DNA of 64,000 bases, taken from Ardenticatenales bacterium. GTDB lineage: Bacteria; Chloroflexota; Anaerolineae; Promineifilales; Promineifilaceae. Below are positions 49,798 through 58,007 of this stretch, in pieces; within the stretch, counting starts at the first letter, position 1, and the number at the start of each line of letters is the position of its first letter. A program made the position numbers and the translations under genes. The DNA lies in the NCBI GenBank assembly GCA_020634575.1, contig JACKBM010000018.1, positions 1 through 64,000 of the forward strand, given 5' to 3'. Under the pieces are notes generated by a model. That model was not told the origin of the DNA. It did not search any database and was given only the letters and a program-made list of their open reading frames with translations.

Positions 49798-52700
49798 ATG
49801 TCTGCGAAACCAAATTTTCGCCGTAAACGCTCACTACTGTTGATTCTGACGCTGTTCGTCGTCGGCCTTGTCGGGGCTGGCGGCGTCTGGTGGTGGCAGA
49901 ATCGGGACCGGGCCGAGCCCGGCGAAGGCGGGCTGGTCGTGCGCGTCGAGACTGGCGGCGCCGCCACAGAAGCCGTCCTGACCGGCGGCGGTACCAGTGA
50001 CGCCCAGCTTGTGCTCACCCTGAGCGCCGGCCAGGCCGAACCCAAGACCGCTGCCCGCATCGCTCTCGCCGAGGGCACCCCCCTGAGCGAAGCGGAAATC
50101 GAGGCGATCCTGGCCCGGCTGCCAGAGCTGCTGCCGGAAGATGGGGATGTGGTCGAATTTTCCTTGCCCACGGAAACCCTGCCGCCACCGCAGACGGGTG
50201 ACCGGGTAGACGTTCCCTTCCCCCCGCCTGATGCGCCGCCCGCCGTGGTAGAAGTGCCGACTGGGCCGCTGGAAGTGCTCCGTTTTAGCCCGGAAGGGCC
50301 GATTCCGCTGGCGCCCTTCCTCAGTGTGACGTTCAACCAGCCCATGGTGCCGCTGGCGACGGTCGAGATGCTGTCAGCCACCGAGGTGCCTGTTAATCTG
50401 ACGCCGGCGCTGCCCGGCGTCTGGCGCTGGCTGGGCACGCAGACATTGACCTTTGAGTATGAGGGAGATGAGGATTTCCCCAAGGCGACCGAGTTTGTGG
50501 CCGAGATACCGGCCGGTACCCTTTCCGCCGCCGGCAACGCCCTGGCCGAAACCGTCACCTGGACTTTCACCACACCGCCGCCCCAGGTGACCCGCTTCTA
50601 CCCCAGCAACGGCCCCCAAAAGCTGGATCCCCTCTTTTTTGTGGCTTTCAACCAGCAAATTGACCCGGCCGCCGTTCTGGCCACCATTAACATGACCAAC
50701 ACCAGCCTGCGCCTGGCCACGGCTGACGAGATCGCCGAAGACGAAACCGTCGCCCTGATGGCTGAATCGACGCGTGCCGGCACCTGGCTGGCGTTCCGGC
50801 CAACCGAGCGGCTAGAGCCGGACACCACCTACGACATTACCATCGGCCCCGGCACACCTTCAGCCGAAGGGCCGCTGCTTACCGAAGAGCCTTACAACAA
50901 CTCCATCTACACCTATGGTCCGCTGGAAATTGTGCGGGCTGACTGTGCCTATTACTCGGGCGAATGCCCGCCACTGACGCCGCTGCAAATCGTCTTCAGC
51001 AACCCGCTGGATACCGCTGTGTTTACCGACACGATGATCGGCATCGATCCTGATCTGCCTGGCGCCATTGTCGAGGTTTTTGGCAATACCATCAGTATTC
51101 GGGGCGCGACTGTAGGCCAGACAACCTACAACGTTTTCCTGAGCGGCGACATTCAGGATATCTTTGGCCAGACGCTGGGCGACGATGAAACGCGTAACTT
51201 CAAGGTCAGTTCGGCGCTGCCGGGACTATATGGTCCGGACCAGCCCTTTGTCACCCTGGACCCATCGCTGCAACGGCCCGTTCTCTCCGTCTTTGCCATC
51301 AACTATTCCCGGTTGGAGATTGAAGCATACCGGGTGACGCCGGCCGATTGGCAGGCGTATCTCATTTACCAGGACGAATATCGTTATGAGGATAACCCGC
51401 CATCGCCCCCCGGCGAACGCGTTCTCAACACGACCGTGGATCTGGATGCGGCCGATGATGTCCTGACCGAAGTGCCCATCGAACTGGAAGATGCGCTCGA
51501 CGGCACGACGGGCCACCTGCTTGTGATCATCAAACCGCCTGCCCGCGAGATCCCCGATCGCTACTCCGAAAGCTCGCAGACGAAGGTTGTCTGGTTGCAG
51601 GTGACCCAGATCGGCTTGGATGCGGTGGCAGACGATGAGCGGCTCGTCGCCTGGGCCACCGACCTGGCCACCGGCGCGCCTTTGTCGGGCGTCCAGCTTG
51701 CTCTCGGCAACAGCAGTGCCACCACGGCTGCTGACGGTCTGGCAGAGTTGGATGCGCGCCAGGGCGGCGTCCTGGTAGCGACGCTGGGCGAGGATGTCGC
51801 CATCCTGCCACACAGCTATTACCGCTGGGATGAAGCGAGCTGGGCCGTTTATGAGGCCCAGGACGAACTGCGCTGGTATGTGACCGATGACCGCCGGCTG
51901 TATCAGCCGGGTGAAACCATCCATGCCAAGGGTTGGCTGCGCCTGATTGGCCAGCAGCTCGGCGGCGATGTTGGCCTGGTTGACGGGCTGCAAGGCGTTA
52001 ACTTCGAGGTCTACGACCCGCAGGGCAACCTGCTGACCAGCGGTACTGCGCCAGCCAGCAGCCTGGGTGGCTTTGACCTCAGCTTTGAGCTGCCCGACAA
52101 CAGTAACCTGGGCGATGCCTACATCCAGTTGACCGCGACCGGCGCCATCCCCGGCGATGGGCGCACCTATTACCATTACTTCCAGATTCAGGAGTTCCGC
52201 CGGCCGGAGTTTGAGGTGACGGCGCGCAATGAGACGACCGGCCCCTACTTCGTCGGCGGCAGCGCCACGGTGGCGACCACGGCGGAATATTTCGCCGGCG
52301 GCCCGCTGCCCAATGCGGAAGTCAACTGGCTGGTTCAGGCCAGCCCCTCCAGTTATCAGCCGCCCAACTGGCCCGGCTTTGTCTTCGGCAGTTGGACGCC
52401 CTGGTGGTATTACGATTACTTCTACGCCGCGCCCGCTTATGAAGAGGATGTTTATTATGGCGGTCCGGTTTACGAAGAAAGCCGCGTGCAGACCTTCAGC
52501 GGTGTGACCGACGCCAGCGGCACCCATTACCTGCAGATCGACTTCGAGGCGATGAGCCGGCCGCAGCCGTTCAGCGTCATGGCTGAGGCGACCGTCTTTG
52601 ACGTCAACCGCCAGGCCTGGACCGGCGCCACCTCGCTGCTGGTCCACCCGGCCGATCTTTACGTTGGCCTGCACAGCGACCAGACCTTCGTCAAAAAGGG

Positions 52701-55700
52701 GACGCCGCTGGAAATCCAGGCGATCGTGACTGATTTGGATGGCAATGCGGTGGCCGGACGGCCTATCGAAATCCGCGCCGCCCGGCTGGAGTGGCGTTAC
52801 CGTCAGGGCAGCTGGGGGGAGGTCGAGGCCGACGTGCAATTCTGTGCGGTCGAGTCCACGACTGAGCCGGTGCTCTGCACCTTCGACACTCCCAACGGCG
52901 GCGAATACCGCATCACGGCCACGATTCAGGATGAGAGCGGTCGCGAGAACATGAGCGAGTTCACCCGCTGGGTGAGTGGCGGGAACCGGCCGGTCTCCCG
53001 CAACATCGAGCAGGAACAGCTGCTGCTCATTCCCGACAAAGACGAATACCAGCCCGGCGACACCGCCCAGATCCTGGTCCAGGCTCCCTTTTACCCGGCT
53101 GAAGGGCTGCTGACGGTCAGCCGCAACGGCATCCTCTACACGGAACGGTTCCAAATTGGCGAGGATGGCACTGCCACGCTGCAAATACCCATCGCGGAAG
53201 AGCATGTCCCTAACCTGGAGCTTCAGGTTGACCTGGCCGGCAGCGCCCCGCGCACGGATGACGAGGGCCAGCCCCGGCCGGATCTGCCGGCGCGGCCAGC
53301 TTATGCATCCGGCAACCTCTCCCTGCGTATCCCGCCCTTGAGCCGGACATTGACCGTCAGCGCCAGCCCGCAGGCCAGCGCCCTGGCTCCTGGCGAGAGC
53401 ACTGCCGTCGACGTGACCGTGCTCGATGCCAACGGCCAGCCGGTGCCGGATGCCGAGCTGCTGCTGGTCGTGGTCGATGAGGCGATTCTGGGCTTGAGCA
53501 ATTACCAACTGCTGGACCCGATCAACATCTTCTATCCCAATCGTTGGGGCGGCACGCAGACCGTCTACGGCCGGCAGAGCATCATCCTGGCCAACCCGGA
53601 GCAGCTTGCGCCGGAAGTGACAGCAACGCCAATGGCTTTTCCTACATCGGTCGCTCTTCAAAGTGCTGGTGGTGAGGACACAGCTAGCTTCGCGACTGAA
53701 GGCGAAATGGTCATGGAAGAAGCGGAGATGGCCTATGACGCTGACATGGCTGATGAATTTGGGGCGGCTGCGGCCCCATCTACCAACGATGGCTCGGCAC
53801 CACCCATCGCCGTCCGTACCGACTTCAACCCGCTGGCGACCTTTGCCCCGGCGGTGCGCACGGACAGCAGCGGCCAGGCGACTGTTGAAGTCAGTCTACC
53901 GGACAATCTGACCCGCTACCGGGTTATGGTGGTGGCCGTGGCTGGCGGTCAGCAGTACGGCACGTCCGAAGCCAACCTGACGGCCCGGCTGCCGCTGATG
54001 GTGCGCCCCTCGGCGCCCCGCTTCCTGAACTTTGGCGACCAGGTGGAGTTCCCGGTTGTGCTGCAGAACCAGACGGATGAACCGCTGGTGGTGGATGTGG
54101 TGCTGGCGACGACAAATCTGGAGATGACAGGACCGGCCGGTTTCCGCGTTGACGTCCCGGCCAACAACCGGGTCGAAGTCCGCTTCCCGGCCACAACCGT
54201 CGGCGTGGGCACCGCCCGCTACCAGGTAGCCGCCGTTTCCGGCGACTATGCTGACGCCGCCTCCGGCTCGCTGCCGGTCTACACCCCGGCCACGACCGAG
54301 GCGTTTGCCACCTACGGCGTCCTCGACGGCGGCGCGGTGGCCCAGCCGCTGGCCTATCCTGAGGGTGTTTACCCGCAGTTCGGCGGCCTGGAGATCAGCA
54401 CCTCCTCGACGGCGCTGCAAGCGCTGACCGACGCCGTTCTTTATCTCAGCAGCTATCGCTACGAAGGCTCCGAACAGCTTGCCTCCCGCATCCTCGGCAT
54501 TGCCGCCCTGCGGGATGTGCTCGATGCGTTCGAGGCTGAAGGGCTGCCGTCGCCGGCCGAGCTTGAGGCAGCCGTGGCCCGCGACATCGAGACGCTGTAT
54601 GGCATGCAGAACTTCGATGGCGGCTGGCCCGTCTGGGAACGGGGCCGGGAATCCTATCCGTTCCACACCATCCACGTGGTGTACGCGCTGCAGATGGCCC
54701 AGAGCAAGGGGTACGAAGTCCCGGCCGACATGCTGAGCCGCGGTCTGGACTACCTGCGTAACATCGAGCAGTATTACCCCCATTACTACGGCCAGTACAT
54801 CCGCCATACACTGAGCGCCTATGCGTTGTTTGTCAGGCACGAGCTGGGCGAAAGCGATCCGGCCAAGGCAGCGGCGCTGTTCACCGAGTCCGGCCTCGAC
54901 GGCATGTCCATGGAAGGGCTGGCCTGGATCTGGCCGGTGCTGGCCGAGGGTGGTTACAACGCTGAGACCGCGGCGATTGCCGACCACTTCGCCAACCGCG
55001 TCGTGGAAACGGCCGCTGCCGCCAACTTCACCACCTCTTACGGCGATGAAGCTTACTTGATGCTCCATTCCAATCGGCGCACGGATGCCGTCATCCTCAG
55101 CGCCCTGATCAGCCAGACGCCGAATAGCGACCTGATTCCGAAAGTGGTGACCGGCTTGCTGGCCCATCAGACCCGAGGCCGCTGGCTCAACACGCAGGAG
55201 AATGTCTTTGTGCTGCTGGCGCTGGACCGTTACTTCAACACCTTTGAGGCGACGGAGCCGGAGTTTGTGGCCAGCCTGTGGCTGGGTGAGACTTACACCG
55301 GAAGCTATCAGTTCGTCGGCCGGAGCACCGAGACGCAGCAGTCGTTTATCCCGATGGATTACCTGCTGGCCACGTTGGCCGAACCCGGCACCACTGAAGA
55401 CTTGATCTTCGGCATGGAAGGGGTTGGCCGGCTCTACTACCGGCTGGGGCTGAGTTATGCGCCGGATGACCTCGATCTGGATCCGCTGGACATGGGTTTC
55501 ACAGTCCAGCGTAGCTACGAGGCGGTCGACGACCCGGAGGATGTCTGGCAGGATGAGGATGGTGTCTGGCACGTACGAGCCGGCGCTCGCGTGCTGGTAC
55601 GCGTCTCGATGGTGACCAACAACCGGCGTTACCATGTGGCGCTGGTCGATCCGCTGGCGGCTGGCCTGGAGATCATCAACCCGGCCCTGGCCAACACCCA

Positions 55701-55962
55701 GAGCCCGCCGCCTGATTCCCTGACGCCCGATGCGCGCGAAACCTGGTGGTGGTGGGGTCCGTGGTACGAGCACCAAAACCTGCGCGAGGAGCAGGCGGAG
55801 GCGTTTGCGACGTTGCTCTGGGAAGGTAGCTACACCTACAGCTACTACGCCCGGGCTACCACGCCCGGCACCTACATCGTCCCGCCGGCCCACGCCGAAG
55901 AGCTCTACTTCCCCGAGGTCTTCGGCCGCAGCGGTAGCGATGTGCTGGTGGTGGAGGATTAG
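49798..55962 (+). CDS. Alpha-2-macroglobulin family protein without thioester
   Basis: 2054 residues. A basic N-terminus and one transmembrane helix (about 11-31) anchor it; the rest is extracytoplasmic. Early bacterial Ig-like domains (FNQPMVPLATVEM, FSPEGPIPLAPF) are followed by MG-type beta-sandwich domains, the bait-like segment rich in Glu/Ala/Met (about 1280-1330) and the alpha-alpha toroid. In the place of the CLEQ thioester the protein reads YEGSEQ (Gly at about 1557), so the covalent thioester cannot form. It probably traps or clamps proteases non-covalently outside the cell. A 13-bp stem hairpin follows. The usual pbpC neighbour is absent. Confidence 0.92.
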   Translation: MSAKPNFRRKRSLLLILTLFVVGLVGAGGVWWWQNRDRAEPGEGGLVVRVETGGAATEAVLTGGGTSDAQLVLTLSAGQAEPKTAARIALAEGTPLSEAEIEAILARLPELLPEDGDVVEFSLPTETLPPPQTGDRVDVPFPPPDAPPAVVEVPTGPLEVLRFSPEGPIPLAPFLSVTFNQPMVPLATVEMLSATEVPVNLTPALPGVWRWLGTQTLTFEYEGDEDFPKATEFVAEIPAGTLSAAGNALAETVTWTFTTPPPQVTRFYPSNGPQKLDPLFFVAFNQQIDPAAVLATINMTNTSLRLATADEIAEDETVALMAESTRAGTWLAFRPTERLEPDTTYDITIGPGTPSAEGPLLTEEPYNNSIYTYGPLEIVRADCAYYSGECPPLTPLQIVFSNPLDTAVFTDTMIGIDPDLPGAIVEVFGNTISIRGATVGQTTYNVFLSGDIQDIFGQTLGDDETRNFKVSSALPGLYGPDQPFVTLDPSLQRPVLSVFAINYSRLEIEAYRVTPADWQAYLIYQDEYRYEDNPPSPPGERVLNTTVDLDAADDVLTEVPIELEDALDGTTGHLLVIIKPPAREIPDRYSESSQTKVVWLQVTQIGLDAVADDERLVAWATDLATGAPLSGVQLALGNSSATTAADGLAELDARQGGVLVATLGEDVAILPHSYYRWDEASWAVYEAQDELRWYVTDDRRLYQPGETIHAKGWLRLIGQQLGGDVGLVDGLQGVNFEVYDPQGNLLTSGTAPASSLGGFDLSFELPDNSNLGDAYIQLTATGAIPGDGRTYYHYFQIQEFRRPEFEVTARNETTGPYFVGGSATVATTAEYFAGGPLPNAEVNWLVQASPSSYQPPNWPGFVFGSWTPWWYYDYFYAAPAYEEDVYYGGPVYEESRVQTFSGVTDASGTHYLQIDFEAMSRPQPFSVMAEATVFDVNRQAWTGATSLLVHPADLYVGLHSDQTFVKKGTPLEIQAIVTDLDGNAVAGRPIEIRAARLEWRYRQGSWGEVEADVQFCAVESTTEPVLCTFDTPNGGEYRITATIQDESGRENMSEFTRWVSGGNRPVSRNIEQEQLLLIPDKDEYQPGDTAQILVQAPFYPAEGLLTVSRNGILYTERFQIGEDGTATLQIPIAEEHVPNLELQVDLAGSAPRTDDEGQPRPDLPARPAYASGNLSLRIPPLSRTLTVSASPQASALAPGESTAVDVTVLDANGQPVPDAELLLVVVDEAILGLSNYQLLDPINIFYPNRWGGTQTVYGRQSIILANPEQLAPEVTATPMAFPTSVALQSAGGEDTASFATEGEMVMEEAEMAYDADMADEFGAAAAPSTNDGSAPPIAVRTDFNPLATFAPAVRTDSSGQATVEVSLPDNLTRYRVMVVAVAGGQQYGTSEANLTARLPLMVRPSAPRFLNFGDQVEFPVVLQNQTDEPLVVDVVLATTNLEMTGPAGFRVDVPANNRVEVRFPATTVGVGTARYQVAAVSGDYADAASGSLPVYTPATTEAFATYGVLDGGAVAQPLAYPEGVYPQFGGLEISTSSTALQALTDAVLYLSSYRYEGSEQLASRILGIAALRDVLDAFEAEGLPSPAELEAAVARDIETLYGMQNFDGGWPVWERGRESYPFHTIHVVYALQMAQSKGYEVPADMLSRGLDYLRNIEQYYPHYYGQYIRHTLSAYALFVRHELGESDPAKAAALFTESGLDGMSMEGLAWIWPVLAEGGYNAETAAIADHFANRVVETAAAANFTTSYGDEAYLMLHSNRRTDAVILSALISQTPNSDLIPKVVTGLLAHQTRGRWLNTQENVFVLLALDRYFNTFEATEPEFVASLWLGETYTGSYQFVGRSTETQQSFIPMDYLLATLAEPGTTEDLIFGMEGVGRLYYRLGLSYAPDDLDLDPLDMGFTVQRSYEAVDDPEDVWQDEDGVWHVRAGARVLVRVSMVTNNRRYHVALVDPLAAGLEIINPALANTQSPPPDSLTPDARETWWWWGPWYEHQNLREEQAEAFATLLWEGSYTYSYYARATTPGTYIVPPAHAEELYFPEVFGRSGSDVLVVED

Positions 55963-55967
55963 GAGAG

Positions 55968-55999
55968 TGGTGGGGTGGCGTGTAGGCGCCACCCCACCA
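55968..55999 (+). terminator. Stem-loop after the macroglobulin gene
   Basis: TGGTGGGGTGGCG and CGCCACCCCACCA form a perfect 13-bp stem with a 6-base loop, 6 bp after the stop. There is no T-tract, so termination may be weak or the stem may protect the 3' end. Confidence 0.6.
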
Positions 56000-56020
56000 A
56001 TGCGAGGACGTGCGGGTCCG

Positions 56021-56060
56021 CGAGGTTTCACGAGGTTCCGCGAGGTTCCACGAGGTTCCC
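56021..56060. repeat. 10-bp tandem repeat, four copies
   Basis: Four contiguous units of CGAGGTTCCA with one or two variants (CGAGGTTTCA, CGAGGTTCCG, CGAGGTTCCA, CGAGGTTCCC). Diverged units continue on both sides. It lies between the stem-loop and the giant palindrome. Confidence 0.85.
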
Positions 56061-56074
56061 ACGACGGCGTTCCA

Positions 56075-56340
56075 CGAGGCGCTAAAGCGCCACGCTACGG
56101 GCGCGTCCGCTTAAGGCGGACTTAGGTTTCGTGTTTGGCTGCGTCGCGGGTTGAGCCATTTGGGCCAATGATTGTGACCTGCTTAGGCCTAATAGGTCTC
56201 TTTTTGTCAATCGCGACCGCCCATTAGTCCCCAGTTGAGCACAATCAAGCGAACCCACAATGGCTGAACCCATCAGCCAAACACGAACAAAAAGTCCGCT
56301 TCCAGCGGACGCGCCCGTAGCGTGGCGCTTTAGCGCCTCG
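56075..56340. repeat. 266-bp giant imperfect palindrome
   Basis: The outer arms 56075-56123 and 56292-56340 (49 bp) differ at only about four positions. Inside them further matching pairs line up symmetrically: TTCGTGTTTGGCT (56128-56140) with its complement at 56275-56287, GGGTTGAGCCATT (56148-56160) with 56259-56271 (one mismatch) and GATTGTG with 56240s. The whole stretch can fold into one long hairpin. The ends carry a GGCGCTAAAGCGCC palindrome like that of the 5706 element. No gene is present. Confidence 0.88.
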
Positions 56341-56378
56341 CGCTGCCGGGCGACGCGCTATGCCAACCTACGACAAGC

Positions 56379-57014
56379 CTAAACTGACTCATGCACCCCC
56401 GGCCGAAACCCCGCCGCGATCGCTGCCACCGTGCCGGGTGGTGTCAGGAGGGCGACGGCAGCCTGGGGATCAGCGGGTTGGGGTGGACCGTAACCGGCCG
56501 GTGCCCATTCGCGCAAGGCACCATCCCACCAGAGCATGGCCTTGTCCCCTTGAGCAACCATCACCCCATCCGGGAGATCTCCCAGGGTGGCTGGGTGCGT
56601 CCGCTTGCGTTTGTCCCACAAATAATAAGCGTCGGTCAGCCGCTGTTCGTGCAGGACGGCGTCGATCTCGCTGAGTTTGCGGCGGTTGGGACCGGCCGGT
56701 GCCCCATGCGCCCGCCCCCAGGCCGCCCGAAACTGCTCCGCCCGTTCCCGCTGGCACATAAAACAGGGACGGTGGCCCGCTGCCAGCGCCGTCGCCTCAT
56801 CCAGGAAAAACAACTCCGTCCAGCTGCCGGGCTGCATGATCTCCCGGTGCCAACCATTAAATTCCAGGGCGCAGATAATCCACGCCTTCGAGCGATACGG
56901 TACGACGATCTCCTGCCGTTCATTGTGCAGGATGCCCCGGTTGCCGGTGAATGTACCCCGGGCCGGGTTGGCGATGATGTCGCCGAAAGGGGTGACGCGG
57001 TTTCGTTTAGGCAT
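56379..57014 (-). CDS. Conserved protein of unknown function with CxxC motif
   Basis: 211 residues. The central pattern GNRGILH, then WIICALEFNGW, ELFFLDEATALAAGHRPCFMCQRE is one I recall from an unnamed family widespread in bacteria; the CFMC pair (about 90-93) could bind zinc. No signal or membrane segment. It is divergent from the AT-richer 57109 gene; the upstream 57015-57108 region is AT-rich and must carry both promoters. Function unknown. Confidence 0.72.
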   Translation of the reverse strand: MPKRNRVTPFGDIIANPARGTFTGNRGILHNERQEIVVPYRSKAWIICALEFNGWHREIMQPGSWTELFFLDEATALAAGHRPCFMCQRERAEQFRAAWGRAHGAPAGPNRRKLSEIDAVLHEQRLTDAYYLWDKRKRTHPATLGDLPDGVMVAQGDKAMLWWDGALREWAPAGYGPPQPADPQAAVALLTPPGTVAAIAAGFRPGVHESV

Positions 57015-57108
57015 AGGCTATACCAATGTTGTGAGATTGAATTCTCATGTATTATCAGGAACAAACAAATTGGCTGGATATATCAATCTGGCCGCCAGCA
57101 GAGAAATC

Positions 57109-57984
57109 ATGGAATTTTATCAAAACCGCTCATCGTTTGATACCCGGTTTTTTATCAATACCAATGATTACCGGCAGACGCTGGTCTGGCAGCTACGCCC
57201 GCTCCAATTGATTGGCAAGAGCTCGCATTGCCTGCCCGATGGCGGGGACCGGACCGCGTATAACCCATTGTTACGCCTGCTGATCTGTGGCAGCTGGGAC
57301 GCGGGCATCAGCTGTGTTCAGGTCGATACTCACGAACTGCTCTGGGACCGTACCGACCTGCTCGGCATCCAGAACGTGCAGATGTCTGCTGCCTCACCAG
57401 ATCTTCTGTACGTTGAGCTGGAGGCACCTGACTACATACCGGGTAGCTTTGGTGGTGTTGTGGTCTTGGATGTGCGCTCCGGAACAGAATTGGCCCGCTA
57501 TGAAAAATGGCACAGTTTCTACACGCATCCTTACCTGGCCAGGCACGTGGCAGTCGCCGACGATAACATTATCCTCATCGATGATGAAATGGCGGTAGTC
57601 AATCAGATTGGCATGAACTACTTCGCCATCCTGGATGTCGCCTTCAGGGAACAGCACATCGCTGTCGCCGAGGGGCGTACCGGGCTTAGAGTATTTGATG
57701 ATGGCGGAACCGAACTTCTGCATTATCGCGAGCCGGGCAAACAAAATATCAGCCACTGTCGCTTTGACCTGGAGCAACCCCGTGTTCACTGCCTCAATAA
57801 GATTTCGGCAGACCGGGGTCGTTTGATCACCGTTGATTACGTCAATGGCGAAAAATGCGCCGAGCATTTGCTGGATGACTGTACTGAGTTCTGCTTTCTG
57901 GACGATTCGCCCCATTACGTTAACCGAACCGGCCAGATATTTCGGGCAGCAGATGGCCAGGTTGTGCAACGTCTTGCCTTTTAG
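57109..57984 (+). CDS. Predicted beta-propeller-like protein, unknown
   Basis: 291 residues from ATG 57109; a longer frame reaching back to 56677 is unlikely because it crosses the opposite gene. Repeating beta units (GSWDAGISCVQVDTHELLWD, LLYVELEAPDYIPGS, GVVVLDVRSGTELARY, HIAVAEGRTGLRVFDDGG) suggest a small propeller. No signal peptide. Base composition is lower in GC than the neighbours and it has no strong family match, so it may be acquired. A short alternate frame from ATG 57047 overlaps its start. Confidence 0.6.
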   Translation: MEFYQNRSSFDTRFFINTNDYRQTLVWQLRPLQLIGKSSHCLPDGGDRTAYNPLLRLLICGSWDAGISCVQVDTHELLWDRTDLLGIQNVQMSAASPDLLYVELEAPDYIPGSFGGVVVLDVRSGTELARYEKWHSFYTHPYLARHVAVADDNIILIDDEMAVVNQIGMNYFAILDVAFREQHIAVAEGRTGLRVFDDGGTELLHYREPGKQNISHCRFDLEQPRVHCLNKISADRGRLITVDYVNGEKCAEHLLDDCTEFCFLDDSPHYVNRTGQIFRAADGQVVQRLAF

Positions 57985-58007
57985 TTCAGATCAATCCAGC
58001 CCATTGC

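Noticed and set aside
51226..53661. Long open frames antisense to the macroglobulin gene (also 53896-56031)
   Set aside because: They mirror the codon structure of the sense gene, lack family motifs and have no ribosome sites; in GC-rich genes such antisense frames are common.
56677..57108. Upstream extension of the propeller-like gene
   Set aside because: It is antisense to the conserved CxxC protein at 56379-57014, and the sequence there shows no propeller units.
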